Shown here one piece after another: positions 51,801 through 61,375 of a DNA stretch of 64,000 nt (its first letter is position 1; each line of letters begins with the position of its first letter). The notes below the pieces were generated by a model. It was given only the letters and a program-made list of their open reading frames with translations, ran no database searches and was not told where the DNA came from. Position numbers and translations under genes: made by a program. Location of the stretch: assembly GCF_021391395.1 (NCBI RefSeq), contig NZ_CP090059.1, positions 1,721,001-1,785,000 of the forward strand. Reading direction: 5' to 3'. This DNA is from Sphingomonas cannabina. GTDB taxonomy: Bacteria > Pseudomonadota > Alphaproteobacteria > Sphingomonadales > Sphingomonadaceae.

Positions 51801-52141
51801 GCGTGCGCGTGAACATGCCGAAAAGGTCGGCCAACTGGGGCATCCGCTACAGCTACAAGGCCTTCGACATCCAGCTCACCGGCAACGCGCAGTCGAAGTA
51901 CCGCACCAGCGCGCTCGGCAACACGCCGACCACCGCCAACAACGGCATCCTCTACCACGCGCCCCGCGAGCTGTGGAACATCAGCGCCAGCTACAAAATC
52001 TCGAAGAACTTCGAGCTGATGCTGGCCGGCCGCAACATCTTCAACGCGCCCGACGTCATCTATTCCAACATCCCCAGCCGCGTTCAGCAATACAGCATCT
52101 ACGGCTCGATGTGGAATTTCGGGATCAAGGGCGTCTTCTGA
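48884..52141 (+). CDS. TonB-dependent receptor with STN signalling domain
   Basis: A 1085-aa outer-membrane transducer. The signal peptide ends at AQAQ (about 26). The STN domain spans about 28-100 (VFDIPAQPAVRAIPELARQA, LQGISTPAVKGRMDVRTALR) and contacts FecR. A carboxypeptidase-regulatory-like domain (about 117-195, GLRGRILNTATGEYVRNAEI) precedes the TonB-box-like QDITITG (about 208-214). The plug lacks some consensus (GEFLKNMPGLSLDYTEVD) and the barrel ends MWNFGIKGVF. With the sigma and FecR genes it forms a complete signalling trio. The ligand is unknown; the PhoD gene 11 bp downstream suggests a phosphorylated compound. Confidence 0.92.
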   Translation: MKSRHSILTCGAAIAALAIAAPAQAQERVFDIPAQPAVRAIPELARQAQVQIVAPARDLQGISTPAVKGRMDVRTALRRLIAGTPLRIDSDDGQIITLRSSSQGASNAEQGETIGTGGLRGRILNTATGEYVRNAEIRVEGTPIVAYSEDGGAFRLTGVPAGEVTVAVKYTGLQEEKATATIAAGEVTTLDVELKALSYIASGEENPQDITITGRRDGQASAIMERRAALNAKNVVPADNYGALTMGDVGEFLKNMPGLSLDYTEVDATKARIGGLDPKYTTFTTDGARMATATSNNNNGRENSFEQMSITGIAAIELNNTLTARMDADAPGGTINLRSKYAFERKGRQFRFQLGGVGTSDSGFSQAYFPDDRKHPRIYPSAQIGYSDVLLDGRLGISFNASYNANYVQQDRIQTDWSYLPDGRVIPYQVMWRPGPKRTHRKAANLAVDYKISDKLTFGVRSTYSMYDVEYFNQYTFLIFGTTARSYATADSTPTHIVVNPNGQNTRLHTQYSHRYAGTPSWLVAPKLEYKDDTFEATLRGSYSSSAFHFRDNSKGFFQRTDSWLTGIGFTMDRPSEDSNAWTLTQTAGRSWGDPTNFNRDLAIGYNIRTSESDARNEMYGGNLDLKKQLDLGALPVTLMAGAGARKNDWRTNEGSYQQFRYVGPTGSQTAPEAVIPWTENYKFQIIGFDAGNMNAQNWRADSNYAVYDIYQAHPEYFVPDMLGNLKRRLDNDKRVQEDVYAAYFEAQTRIGRASFDLGLRYEKTKTAAKVANTRPISEVKAAGYPVNGNSATTVEGLLYQYNGGTYSTRRGDYDDWFLSGGVKYDFTDKLVGQLAFSQSILRPDYGNLGGVVSVNDDTQIVTVPNPLLKPEHSTKYYASLQYYLEPSGIVGLSVYKLDIKDMQVTGITVDPEDVGYDPGDYAGYTFRSAQNAPGTSTNTGLTLEYDQQLTFLPGMLRGFGLRGSVTMIDPDGVRVNMPKRSANWGIRYSYKAFDIQLTGNAQSKYRTSALGNTPTTANNGILYHAPRELWNISASYKISKNFELMLAGRNIFNAPDVIYSNIPSRVQQYSIYGSMWNFGIKGVF

Positions 52142-52152
52142 GGAAATCCGCG

Positions 52153-53784
52153 ATGACGCTGACCATCGATCGCCGCAGCCTCGTTCTCGGCGGCACGCTC
52201 GGGCTGGGAGCGCTCCTGCTCCCGACAGGGGGCGGCCTCGCGGCCGAGCTGCTCGGCGCGACGGGGTTCACGCACAATGTGGCGAGCGGCGAGCCCGGCT
52301 CCGATTCCATGCTGCTGTGGACGCGCTACGTGCCCGCAGCCGGCGACGGCATCGTGCGGCTCGACGTAGAGCTGGCGCTCGACCCCGATTTCACGAAGGT
52401 GGCCGCCGGCGGAAGCGTGCGCACCGGCGCCTATCGCGACTGGACCGCCAAGATCACCGTCGACGGACTGCGGCCGGGGACCGTCTACTGGTACCGCTTC
52501 ATCGCCCCCGATGGCGCCAAGTCCCCCGTCGGCCGTACCAAGACCTTGCCTGCGGACGATGCCGCGCGCTTCGGCCTCGCCGTATTCTCCTGCTCGAACC
52601 TCCCGATCGGCTGGTTCAACGCCTATGGCCATGCGGCAGCGCGCCCGGACCTCGACCTCTGGCTGCACGTCGGCGACTATGTCTACGAATATGGCATGGC
52701 GCCCTATCATGCCGAGGACCTGGTCGCCGGCCGCATCGTCGATCCCGACCGCGAGATGATCGCGATCGGCGACTATCGCCTGCGCTACGCCTGCTACCGC
52801 GCCGACCCCGATCTCCAGCGCCTGCACCAGATGGCGCCGATGGTCGCCCTCTGGGACGATCACGAATCCGCCAACGACAGCTGGGAAGGCGGCGCGTCCA
52901 ATCACCAGCCGGCGAGCGAGGGCGACTGGAACGCCCGCCGCGCCGCCGCGATGCAGGTCTATCGCGAGTGGATGCCGGTCTCCGACGAACCTTGGAAAAC
53001 CTATCCGCTGGGCCGGCTCGCCACGCTCTACCGCACCGAATCGCGCCTGCTGGCCCGGACGAAGCAGGCCGACATCGGTGCGGCCTTCCGCGCGGCAAAT
53101 CCCGACGCCGCGCTCGAGGCGTTCCGCGACGGCGCCTGGCAGGACCCGTCGGCGACGATGCTCGGCACGACCCAGGAAAGCTGGCTGGCGCATGAGCTGA
53201 AGGCCAATGCCCGCTCCACCGCCTGGCAGCTGATCGGCATGGGCACGATCCTGGGCCGCACGGTGATGCCCGCGGACGCGGTCGGCTGGCTCCGCCCTGA
53301 CGCGAGCGAGAAGACGGTCAACGGCTTCAGGAACAATATCCGCGCGGCCAAACTCGGCCTGCCGATGTGGATGGACCGCTGGGACGGCTATCCCGCCGCG
53401 CGCTCGCGCCTGCTGAAGGCGGCACAACAGGCGGATGCCGACCTGGTGATGCTGTCGGGCGACAGCCACAACGCCTGGGCCTATGCGCTGACCGAGGACG
53501 GCCGGCCCGCCGGCGTCGAGTTCGCCGGCCACGCCGTCACCTCGGGCGGGATGGAGGGCGGCATGGGCGCCGATCCCGCAACCGTCGCCAGGGGCTTCGT
53601 CGCCGCCAATCCCGAGCTCAAATGGGCCGACACCAGCCGCCGCGGCTACATGATGATCGAGATCACGCCGAAGCGCGTGACCGGCGAGTGGCTGTTCCTG
53701 CAGACGATCAAAGCCCGCAGCACCGCGCTCGCCGGCTCGCATCGCATGTCGGTCGATCGCGGGCGGAGGGTATTCGGCGGCTGA
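52153..53784 (+). CDS. PhoD-like alkaline phosphatase/phosphodiesterase
   Basis: A 543-aa exported enzyme. A twin-arginine signal (DRRSLVLGGTLGLGALLLP) is followed by the PhoD N-terminal beta domain (FTHNVASGEPGSDSMLLWTR) and a metallophosphatase core. Metal and active-site motifs are FSCSNLPIGWFNAYG, LHVGDYVYEYG, ALWDDHESANDSW and LSGDSHNAWAY. PhoD enzymes hydrolyse phosphomono- and diesters in the periplasm using Ca and Fe. It starts 11 bp after the STN receptor with GAGGAAA before the ATG, so the two are co-expressed. Confidence 0.93.
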   Translation: MTLTIDRRSLVLGGTLGLGALLLPTGGGLAAELLGATGFTHNVASGEPGSDSMLLWTRYVPAAGDGIVRLDVELALDPDFTKVAAGGSVRTGAYRDWTAKITVDGLRPGTVYWYRFIAPDGAKSPVGRTKTLPADDAARFGLAVFSCSNLPIGWFNAYGHAAARPDLDLWLHVGDYVYEYGMAPYHAEDLVAGRIVDPDREMIAIGDYRLRYACYRADPDLQRLHQMAPMVALWDDHESANDSWEGGASNHQPASEGDWNARRAAAMQVYREWMPVSDEPWKTYPLGRLATLYRTESRLLARTKQADIGAAFRAANPDAALEAFRDGAWQDPSATMLGTTQESWLAHELKANARSTAWQLIGMGTILGRTVMPADAVGWLRPDASEKTVNGFRNNIRAAKLGLPMWMDRWDGYPAARSRLLKAAQQADADLVMLSGDSHNAWAYALTEDGRPAGVEFAGHAVTSGGMEGGMGADPATVARGFVAANPELKWADTSRRGYMMIEITPKRVTGEWLFLQTIKARSTALAGSHRMSVDRGRRVFGG

Positions 53785-53865
53785 TGGGGCACCGGTTACC
53801 GCCGTTCTTCTAGATAACGCTATCAGGCGATCACCGCGCATATCGGCTTTGTGTGCACTGCACCG

Positions 53866-53895
53866 TTGACAGGTCTGACCACTCTTGCGTAGCTT
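53866..53895 (+). promoter_or_regulatory. Candidate sigma-70 promoter of the next TonB receptor
   Basis: TTGACA at 53866-53871 and TAGCTT at 53890-53895 are separated by 18 bp. The receptor ATG is at 53947. The -35 is perfect and the -10 weak. It lies in the 162-bp gap after phoD, so the receptor probably has its own transcript. Confidence 0.5.
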
Positions 53896-53946
53896 GAAAA
53901 TGTGACCGCTACCAAAAAGGGCGGCACATCAAGCCAGGAGAGGATC

Positions 53947-56900
53947 ATGACCAAGCTTCGCACCCGTCCGCCTATCCGTTCGGCCGCGCTGACCGCCGCG
54001 GCGCTGCTGGCCGGTGCGTCCTGGCCCGCCCTCGCGCAGGATCAGGCGCAGACGCAGCAGGCCGCGCCACCCGCGACGCAGGAACCCGCCACCGCCGACG
54101 ATCAGCAGGCGGATATCGTGGTCACCGGTTTCCGCGCCTCGCTGCAGAGCCAGACCGAGGCGAAGCGCAACTCGATCGGCTTCACCGACACGATCTTCGC
54201 GGAGGACATCGGCAAGTTCCCCGACACCAACATCGCCGAATCGGTGAACCGCATCCCCGGCGTCACCATCACCCGCGAGGTGACGGGCGAGGGCAGCAAC
54301 GTCGCGATCCGCGGCCTCGGCACCAACTTCACCCGCGTGCTGCTCAACGGCGCGCCGGTCGCGGTCGCCTCGGTCCGCTTCGACGCGCAGAGCACCAACC
54401 GCGAGGTCGACCTCGACCTGCTCCCGACCGAGCTGTTCACGCAATTGACCGTCAGCAAGTCCCCGGTCGCCTCGATGGTCGAGGGCGGCGCCGCCGGCAC
54501 CGTCAACCTGCGCTCGGCGCGTCCGTTCGACAACCCCAAGCCCTACATCAGCTACGGTTTCCAGGGCTCCAAAGTCAGCAGCGCCGACAAATGGGGCTAT
54601 CGCGGCTACGCGATCGCCAGCGCGACCTTCGGCGACTTCGGCATCCTGATCGGCGGCGCGGCGGTCAAGAACCGCTTCCGCGTCGACGGGTTCGAGACGA
54701 TCGGCTGGACCAACCCCAACCTGTCCGCCGCGCAAAACACGAATGCCAACCGCAATTCGACCGGAGGCGGCAACTGGGCGATCCCCGGCACCGTCCCGGT
54801 CAACGCCGGCAATGGTCTGACCACCGGCACCGTGATCGATCAGGCCTTCCTGCTCGCGCACAATCCCGGCGCGACGATCGAGCAGATCGACAACGGCCTG
54901 CTCCCGCGCCTCGGCCGGCCGCGCACGGAGATCGGCGAGCGCACGCGCTACAACGCGCTCGCCTCGTTCGAATGGCGCCCCAGCGACGCCTTCCACTTCT
55001 ACCTCGACGGCATGTACGCCAAGCGCGACACCGATTTCACCCGTACCGCGATGAACTGGGCGGTGCGCAATGGCGCGGCGATCCCGCTCAACACCACCTA
55101 CGACAAGAGCGACTGCTCGGCCGGCTGCACCGTCACCGGCGGCACCTATGCCAATGCGCAGTTCTTCCTCGAATATCGCCCCTATCGCGACAAGCAGGAA
55201 TATTGGGGCGTCAATCCGGGCGCCGAATTCACCATCAACGAATGGATCAAGGGCGACCTCCAGGCCAATTACACCAAGAGCACCTTCCGCCGCGAAAGCC
55301 CGACCGTCCTCGTCATCACGCCGCCCAGCAGCGGGACGACGGTGACCTACACCAACAACGGCGGTATCCCCGACATCTCGACCAACATCGACCTCAACGA
55401 CCCCAACAACTTCGGCTGGGCCGGCGGCGGCCGCGTCAACTTGAACGGCGAGGAGCGCGAGACCGAGACCAAGGGCATCCGCGGCAGCCTGTTGTTCGGC
55501 GACGAGAAGCGCTTCAGCGTCCGCGTCGGCGGCGCCTATGACGACACCAAGCGCCGGATCACGCCGTTCGACAACACCAACCCTTGGCAGAACCTGATCT
55601 GCGGCAACGGCCCCAGCGTCACGCTGCCTGCGCCCAACCGCCAGCCGATCTGCGACGGCGCCAACCTGCCGGGAACGGCGGCGCCTCCCGGCTATCCGAC
55701 CTATCCGGCCTATGGCACCGGCTATTCGAGCGGCCTCCCGCCGCTCGTCTATGCCGGCTCGCGCGTTCCCACCGCGCTGGTGCCGAGCTACCTTCGGCCC
55801 GGCAGCAACGGCTTCATCACCGTCGATTGGGACAAGTTCCGCGCCGACACCAATTATGACGAGCTGCTGGCCGGCGCGACCGAGGTCGGCAGCGGCAGCA
55901 GCGGCGCCAACGGCGGCCTGATCCGGGAAAAGGTCACCGGCATCTTCGCCGAGGCCAACGGCGTCATCGACATCGGCGAGAATACGCTGCGCCTCAACGC
56001 CGGCATCCGCTACGTCCGCACCGAGCAGATCGTCGGCGGCCGCGTCAGCGTGCCCGATCCGCGCAACAGCGTCGGCGGCGTGACCTGTCCGGGTACGTCT
56101 CCCGCCTTCGCGCTGAACGGGGCCTGCTATCCGAACATCGATACCTTCCCCAACTCGCGCACGCTCTATTCGAACTTCCTGCCGTCGGCGAGCCTGGTGT
56201 TCAACATCGGCCGCAACGCGGTGGCGCGCGCATCGGTCTCGCGGACGATGACGCGGCCCGATCCCAATGCGATGCTGCCGGGCGCGAGCTTCGTCCAGCC
56301 TTCCGCCGACGTCGGCACGCTCGGCAACAGCGAGCTCGATCCGTACATCTCCGACAATATCGACCTCGGCTTCGAATATTACACGGGCGGCGAGGGCGTG
56401 ATCGCGGTCGCGGCGTTCCGCAAGTCGATCACCGGCTTCACCGTCAACGGCCTGCGCACGGTGCCGTTCAGCTTCCTCGCGCCCTACGGCATCACCTTCG
56501 CCTCGCTGACGGCGGCGCAGCAGGCCGCGCTGATCTCGCGCGCCCAGGCCGGCCAGCGGCCCGAGGACGTCGACATCGTGCTGCAGCAGCAGGTCAACGC
56601 CGACGGCAAGCTCAAGGTCAACGGCCTGGAGTTCCAGATCACCCAGCCGCTCGATTTCCTCACCCAATATATCGGCGTCCGCGGCTTCGGCTTCCAAGGC
56701 AACCTGACGCTGATCGACCAGAAGGGCGAGGGCGCCGGCGCGCCCGCGGTGGCGCTGGGCGTGGCGCCGACCACCTACACGCTGACCGGCTATTATGACG
56801 GCGGCCCGCTGTCGGCGCGGCTGACCTATACGTTCAACGAAGGCTCGCAGGGGTCGAACCCCAACCAGAACGGCATCCCCGCCGCCGCGATCTTCGGGCG

Positions 56901-57099
56901 CGACTATTCGCAGCTCGATTTCTCGGGCAGCCTCGATCTCGGCAAGATGTTCGACAACAAGTACCTGCCGACGCTGGTGCTGAACGTCATCAACATCACC
57001 AAGGAAGCGCAGAGCAGCTACTTCCAGTTCCCCAATGCGACGTACAACGAATACAATCCGGGCCGCACCATCCTGGTCGGCATCCGCGGCAAGTTCTGA
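53947..57099 (+). CDS. TonB-dependent receptor
   Basis: A 1050-aa outer-membrane receptor without STN. The signal peptide (RSAALTAAALLAGASWPALAQ) is followed by a Gln/Pro-rich linker, the TonB-box-like ADIVVTGFRAS, the plug (DIGKFPDTNIAESVNRIPGV, NVAIRGLGTNFTRVLLNGAP) and a barrel ending GRTILVGIRGKF. AGGAGAGG lies four bases before ATG 53947; an upstream in-frame start lacks a signal context. It follows the STN receptor and phoD, and may take up the product of the same nutrient system, but the ligand is not readable. Confidence 0.92.
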   Translation: MTKLRTRPPIRSAALTAAALLAGASWPALAQDQAQTQQAAPPATQEPATADDQQADIVVTGFRASLQSQTEAKRNSIGFTDTIFAEDIGKFPDTNIAESVNRIPGVTITREVTGEGSNVAIRGLGTNFTRVLLNGAPVAVASVRFDAQSTNREVDLDLLPTELFTQLTVSKSPVASMVEGGAAGTVNLRSARPFDNPKPYISYGFQGSKVSSADKWGYRGYAIASATFGDFGILIGGAAVKNRFRVDGFETIGWTNPNLSAAQNTNANRNSTGGGNWAIPGTVPVNAGNGLTTGTVIDQAFLLAHNPGATIEQIDNGLLPRLGRPRTEIGERTRYNALASFEWRPSDAFHFYLDGMYAKRDTDFTRTAMNWAVRNGAAIPLNTTYDKSDCSAGCTVTGGTYANAQFFLEYRPYRDKQEYWGVNPGAEFTINEWIKGDLQANYTKSTFRRESPTVLVITPPSSGTTVTYTNNGGIPDISTNIDLNDPNNFGWAGGGRVNLNGEERETETKGIRGSLLFGDEKRFSVRVGGAYDDTKRRITPFDNTNPWQNLICGNGPSVTLPAPNRQPICDGANLPGTAAPPGYPTYPAYGTGYSSGLPPLVYAGSRVPTALVPSYLRPGSNGFITVDWDKFRADTNYDELLAGATEVGSGSSGANGGLIREKVTGIFAEANGVIDIGENTLRLNAGIRYVRTEQIVGGRVSVPDPRNSVGGVTCPGTSPAFALNGACYPNIDTFPNSRTLYSNFLPSASLVFNIGRNAVARASVSRTMTRPDPNAMLPGASFVQPSADVGTLGNSELDPYISDNIDLGFEYYTGGEGVIAVAAFRKSITGFTVNGLRTVPFSFLAPYGITFASLTAAQQAALISRAQAGQRPEDVDIVLQQQVNADGKLKVNGLEFQITQPLDFLTQYIGVRGFGFQGNLTLIDQKGEGAGAPAVALGVAPTTYTLTGYYDGGPLSARLTYTFNEGSQGSNPNQNGIPAAAIFGRDYSQLDFSGSLDLGKMFDNKYLPTLVLNVINITKEAQSSYFQFPNATYNEYNPGRTILVGIRGKF

Positions 57100-57105
57100 C
57101 CTTTT

Positions 57106-57244
57106 CCCCTCTCCCCTTGGGAGAGGGAGGGGCCCGCCGGCGCAGCCGGTGGGAGGGTGAGGGCGACCACGCTGGCCGCAGTCACCCTCACCCTCCCGCC
57201 GCCTTCGACGGCTCCTTCCCCTCCCAATGGGAGGAGAGGGACAG
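57106..57244. repeat. Palindromic intergenic repeat, family B, copy 3
   Basis: CCCTCTCCCCTTGGGAGAGGGA at 57109 begins the element. CCGGCGCAGCCGGTGGGAGGGTGAGGG pairs with the CCCTCACCCTCCCGCCG arm at about 57185, and a closing TCCCATTGGGA-type stem ends the element at about 57244. It fills most of the gap between the receptor and the channel gene, both on the plus strand, and probably terminates the receptor transcript. Confidence 0.8.
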
Positions 57245-57290
57245 CAAGATTCCCTCCCGCCCGGACAGGCGCTAGTATCCACCCGTGCCG

Positions 57291-58334
57291 ATGCCGGGGA
57301 CCGTCACCATCCGCGACCGATCGCTGCGCCTCAAGCGCAAGAGCGGCACGCCCGTCTGGCTCTCGCTGCTGTGGCGCATCGCGTTGGCGTTCGGGCTGAT
57401 CGGCATCGCGCTCGCGGTCCACTGGTTCGACCGCGACGGCCTGCGCGACAATCTCGACGGCCACGTCAGCTTCGTCGACGTGCTCTACTTCACAATGATC
57501 ACCGTCACGACGGTCGGCTACGGCGACATCGTGCCTGTCACCCCGCAGTCGCGGCTGTTCGACACCTTCGTGGTCACGCCGATCCGGCTGTTCGTCTGGC
57601 TGATCTTTCTCGGCACGGCCTATGATTTCCTGCTCAAGCGCGTTTGGGAGCGATGGCGGATGAGCATCATCCAGCGGAACTTGCACGGCCACGTCGTCGT
57701 CGCCGGCTATGGCACCAGCGGATCGGAGGCGGTGAACGAGCTGATCCGCCGCGGCACCGATCCGAAGCGGATCGTAGTGATCGAGGAGCGCGACGCCGCG
57801 CTCGCCGAGGCGGAGGAACGCGGCGTCGCGGTGATCGACGGCGACGCCACCCGCAACGCCGCGCTGGAGGCGGTGAAGCTCGACCGCGCCAGTGCGCTGA
57901 TCGTCTCGGCCGGCCGCGACGACACCTCGATCCTGATCGTGCTGACCGCCCGCCGCATCGCGCCCAAGGTGCCGATCAGCGTGGTGATCCGCTCCGAGGA
58001 CAATGAGCCGCTCGCCCGCCAGGCCGGCGCCGACACCGTCATCAACCCCGCCAGCTTCGCGGGCCTGCTGCTCGCCGGATCGACGCACGGCCCCCATATC
58101 GCCGATTATCTCGCCGACCTCGCCGCCGCGCACGGGCGCGTCGCGCTGCGCGAGCGTGCGGTGGCGCCGGCGGAGGTCGGCCGCCCGCTCGCCGCCATCG
58201 AGACCGGCCTCGGCGTGCGCATCTATCGCGGGGACAGCGTGTTCGGCTTCTGGGACGCCGAGGCGCGCGCGCTCGCGGCCGGCGACCAGATCGTCGAGAT
58301 CGTTCCCGGCACGCCGCGGGAGAGGCAGGCTTAG
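57291..58334 (+). CDS. Potassium channel with C-terminal RCK (TrkA-N) domain
   Basis: A 347-aa inner-membrane protein. Helix 1 (about 27-44) is followed by a pore loop with the selectivity filter TVGYGD at 74-79, then helix 2 (about 95-112). The cytoplasmic RCK domain starts at about 128 (GHVVVAGYGTSGSEAVNEL, VVIEERDAAL, GVAVIDGDATRNAAL) and a TrkA-C-like region closes the protein. It is a two-helix ligand-gated K+ channel like MthK/Kch. The ATG at 57291 is used; a GTG two codons earlier is equally possible and neither has a strong ribosome-binding site. Confidence 0.9.
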   Translation: MPGTVTIRDRSLRLKRKSGTPVWLSLLWRIALAFGLIGIALAVHWFDRDGLRDNLDGHVSFVDVLYFTMITVTTVGYGDIVPVTPQSRLFDTFVVTPIRLFVWLIFLGTAYDFLLKRVWERWRMSIIQRNLHGHVVVAGYGTSGSEAVNELIRRGTDPKRIVVIEERDAALAEAEERGVAVIDGDATRNAALEAVKLDRASALIVSAGRDDTSILIVLTARRIAPKVPISVVIRSEDNEPLARQAGADTVINPASFAGLLLAGSTHGPHIADYLADLAAAHGRVALRERAVAPAEVGRPLAAIETGLGVRIYRGDSVFGFWDAEARALAAGDQIVEIVPGTPRERQA

Positions 58335-58393
58335 GGCCGGTGCAACAATTGTTTGCGCGATTTTTCGGCGCTGCCGCCTAGATAGCGCTGGCA

Positions 58394-59293
58394 ATGCCGC
58401 ATCTGACCCATCTCGACCGGCTCGAAGCCGAATCGATCCACATCCTGCGCGAAGTCGCCGCCGAGGCGGAGCGTCCGGTGATGCTCTATTCGATCGGCAA
58501 GGATTCGGCGGTGATGCTGCACCTCGCACGCAAGGCGTTCTTCCCCGCGCCGCCCCCATTCCCGCTGCTCCACGTCGACACCACCTGGAAGTTCCGCGCG
58601 ATGTACGAGCTGCGCGACCGCGCCGCCGCGGCCGCTGGCATGGAGCTGCTGGTGTGGAAGAACCCTGAGGCCGAGGCGCGGGGGATCAATCCCTTCGACC
58701 ACGGCAGCCTCCACACCGACCTGTGGAAGACGGAAGGGCTCAAGCAGGCGCTCGACCATTATCGCTTCGACGCCGCGTTCGGCGGCGCCCGGCGCGACGA
58801 GGAGAAGAGCCGCGCCAAGGAGCGCGTGTTCAGCTTCCGCACCGCCCAGCACCGCTGGGACCCCAAGGCGCAGCGCCCCGAGCTCTGGCGCCTCTACAAC
58901 GCCCGCAAGGCGAAGGGGGAGAGCATCCGCGTCTTCCCGCTCTCCAACTGGACCGAGCTCGACATCTGGCAGTACATCGCCCGCGAGGGGATCGAGATCG
59001 TGCCCCTCTATTTCGCCGCGCCGCGCCCGACGGTGGAGCGCGACGGGCTGATCCTGATGGTCGACGACGACCGCTTCCGCCTGGCGCCCGGCGAGGTGCC
59101 GGTGGAGCGCTCGATCCGTTTCCGCACGCTCGGCTGCTATCCGCTGACCGGGGCGGTGGAGAGCAATGCGGCGACCTTGTCCGAGGTCGTGCAGGAGATG
59201 CTGCTCACCACCACCAGCGAACGCCAGGGCCGCGCGATCGACCACGACGCCGCGGCGAGCATGGAGAAGAAGAAGGTGGAGGGCTATTTCTGA
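58394..59293 (+). CDS. cysD: Sulfate adenylyltransferase subunit 2
   Basis: A 299-aa cytosolic PP-loop ATP sulfurylase subunit that makes APS from sulfate and ATP with CysN. The PP-loop [12 protein letters not shown] is at 33-44. [27 protein letters not shown] and [15 protein letters not shown] are family hallmarks, and LGCYPLTGA is near the C-terminus. Length and motifs fit CysD (about 300 aa). It starts the cysD-cysNC-cysQ run and is separated from cysNC by a repeat. Confidence 0.96.
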   Translation: MPHLTHLDRLEAESIHILREVAAEAERPVMLYSIGKDSAVMLHLARKAFFPAPPPFPLLHVDTTWKFRAMYELRDRAAAAAGMELLVWKNPEAEARGINPFDHGSLHTDLWKTEGLKQALDHYRFDAAFGGARRDEEKSRAKERVFSFRTAQHRWDPKAQRPELWRLYNARKAKGESIRVFPLSNWTELDIWQYIAREGIEIVPLYFAAPRPTVERDGLILMVDDDRFRLAPGEVPVERSIRFRTLGCYPLTGAVESNAATLSEVVQEMLLTTTSERQGRAIDHDAAASMEKKKVEGYF

Positions 59294-59310
59294 TGGGAGG
59301 CGTGACTCAG

Positions 59311-59446
59311 ATCCTCCCCGGGACGGGGAGGTGGCAGCGCGCAGCGCTGACGGAGGGGGCTCTCCTCCCGGCGTCGTCCTCGTGGCGCTCCCCCTCCACC
59401 ACGCCGCTGCGCGGCGCGGTCCCCCTCCCCGTGCCGGGGAGGAGCT
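59311..59446. repeat. Palindromic intergenic repeat, family A, copy 4
   Basis: CCTCCCCGGGACGGGGAGGTGG at 59311 pairs with CCCCCTCCCCGTGCCGGGGAGG ending at 59444. The middle differs from the other copies (GCAGCGCTGACGGAGGGGG, GCGCTCCCCCTCCACC). The terminal GGGGAGGAG (59437-59444) is exactly where the ribosome-binding site of cysNC must be, so the repeat supplies it. Confidence 0.85.
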
Positions 59447-59447
59447 T

Positions 59448-61361
59448 GTGAACCACTACCGACCCGACGCCCTCATCGCCGCCGACATCGACGCCTATCT
59501 CGCCGAACAGGCGAACAAGTCCCTCCTGCGCTTCCTCACCTGCGGCTCGGTCGACGACGGCAAGTCGACGCTGATCGGCCGCATGCTCTACGACGCGCGC
59601 ACCGTGTTCGACGACCAGCTCTCCCAGCTGGAGGCGGATTCGCGGCGCGTCGGCACGCAGGGCCAGAATCTCGACTTCGCGCTGCTGGTCGACGGCCTCT
59701 CCGCCGAGCGCGAGCAGGGCATCACCATCGACGTCGCCTATCGCTTCTTCGCGACGGCGCGCCGCAAGTTCATCGTCGCCGACACGCCGGGCCACGAGCA
59801 GTACACCCGCAACATGGTCACCGGCGCCTCGACCGCGGACCTCGCGGTGATCCTGGTCGACGCGCGCAAGGGCGTCCTCACCCAGACGCGGCGCCACGGC
59901 TTCCTCGTCAACCTGCTCGGCATCCGCCGCATCGTGCTGGCGGTGAACAAGATGGACCTGATCGGCTGGGACCGCGCCGCCTACGACCGCATCGTCGCCG
60001 ATTTCGCCGCCTTCGGCCGCTCGATCGGCATGGCGGAGGCGGTGGCGATCCCGATGGCCGCGCTCGGCGGCGACAACATCGCCGCGCGCTCGGAGCATAC
60101 GCCCTGGTTCACCGGCCCGACGCTGATCGAGCACCTCGAGACGGTCGAGATCGACGCCGACCGCGACCCCGACCGGCCGTTCGCGATGCCGGTGCAATGG
60201 GTCAACCGGCCCAACCTCGACTTCCGCGGCTTCTCCGGCCTGATCACCGCCGGCACCGTCCGCCCCGGCGACCGCATCCGCACCGTCCCCTCCGGCCGCG
60301 TCTCCCATATCGAGCGCATCGTCACCCTCGACGGCGACCTCGACGAGGCGGTCGCCGGCCAGTCGGTCACGCTGACCCTCACCGACGAGATCGACTGCTC
60401 GCGCGGCGACGTCATCGCCGCCGCCGACAGCCCGCCCGAGGTCGCCGACCAGTTCCAGACGACGCTGGTCTGGATGGACGACGAGCCGCTCCAGCCCGGC
60501 CGCGGCTATTGGCTGAAGTCGGGCGCGACCTCGGCCACCGCCAGCGTCCGCGAGCCCGACCACGCGATCGACGTCAACACCCTCGCCGAGCTGCCCGCCA
60601 GGACGCTCGGCCTCAACGACATCGGCGTCGTCGAGATCCACCTCGACCGCCCGATCCCCTTCGCGCCCTATGCCGAAAGCCGCGACCTTGGCGGTTTCAT
60701 CCTGGTCGACAAGCTCACCAACAAGACCGTCGCCGCCGGCATGATCACCCGCGCGCTGCGCCGCAGCCGCAACGTCCATTGGCAGGCGATCGAGATCACC
60801 CGCGAGGCGCACGCCGCCCAGAAGCACCAGACGCCGCGCCTCCTGTGGTTCACCGGCCTCTCCGGCTCGGGCAAATCGACCATCGCCAATCTGGTCGAGA
60901 AGCGGCTGCACATGCTCGGCAAGCACAGCTTCCTGCTCGACGGCGACAATATCCGCCACGGCCTCAACCGCGACCTCGGCTTCTCCGACGCCGACCGCGT
61001 CGAGAACATCCGCCGGGTGGGCGAGGTCGCGCGCCTCATGACCGACGCCGGCCTCATCGTCCTCACCGCCTTCATCTCGCCGTTCCGCGCCGAGCGCGAG
61101 CTGGTGCGCGGCCTCATGCCCGAGGGCGAGTTCGTCGAGATCTTCATCGACACCCCGCTGGAGGTGGCGGAGGCGCGCGACACCAAGGGCCTCTACGCCA
61201 AGGCGAGGGCAGGGGAGATCGCCAACTTCACCGGCATCTCCAGCCCCTATGAGCCGCCCGAGCACCCCGACATCCGCATCGACACCACCAGCATGTCGCC
61301 CGAGGAAGCCGCCGAGCTGATCGTCGACCGCGTGATCGGCGCCTGGACGCCGGTGATATGA
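59448..61361 (+). CDS. cysNC: Fused sulfate adenylyltransferase subunit 1 / adenylylsulfate kinase
   Basis: A 637-aa bifunctional cytosolic enzyme. The N-terminal EF-Tu-like GTPase has G1 GSVDDGKST (about 33-41), [21 protein letters not shown] and NKMD, driving APS synthesis with CysD. The C-terminal APS kinase, from about 455, has Walker [10 protein letters not shown] (about 470), [17 protein letters not shown] and [18 protein letters not shown]. It makes PAPS. The start is the GTG at 59448, three bases after GGGGAGGAG contributed by the upstream repeat. No ATG fits. The fusion is common in Alphaproteobacteria. Confidence 0.95.
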   Translation: MNHYRPDALIAADIDAYLAEQANKSLLRFLTCGSVDDGKSTLIGRMLYDARTVFDDQLSQLEADSRRVGTQGQNLDFALLVDGLSAEREQGITIDVAYRFFATARRKFIVADTPGHEQYTRNMVTGASTADLAVILVDARKGVLTQTRRHGFLVNLLGIRRIVLAVNKMDLIGWDRAAYDRIVADFAAFGRSIGMAEAVAIPMAALGGDNIAARSEHTPWFTGPTLIEHLETVEIDADRDPDRPFAMPVQWVNRPNLDFRGFSGLITAGTVRPGDRIRTVPSGRVSHIERIVTLDGDLDEAVAGQSVTLTLTDEIDCSRGDVIAAADSPPEVADQFQTTLVWMDDEPLQPGRGYWLKSGATSATASVREPDHAIDVNTLAELPARTLGLNDIGVVEIHLDRPIPFAPYAESRDLGGFILVDKLTNKTVAAGMITRALRRSRNVHWQAIEITREAHAAQKHQTPRLLWFTGLSGSGKSTIANLVEKRLHMLGKHSFLLDGDNIRHGLNRDLGFSDADRVENIRRVGEVARLMTDAGLIVLTAFISPFRAERELVRGLMPEGEFVEIFIDTPLEVAEARDTKGLYAKARAGEIANFTGISSPYEPPEHPDIRIDTTSMSPEEAAELIVDRVIGAWTPVI

Positions 61362-61375
61362 GCCCCGCCGCAAAG

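Noticed and set aside
53929..57282. 1117-aa minus-strand frame over the TonB receptor at 54-57 kb
   Set aside because: Antisense shadow without domains; receptor evidence on the plus strand is decisive.
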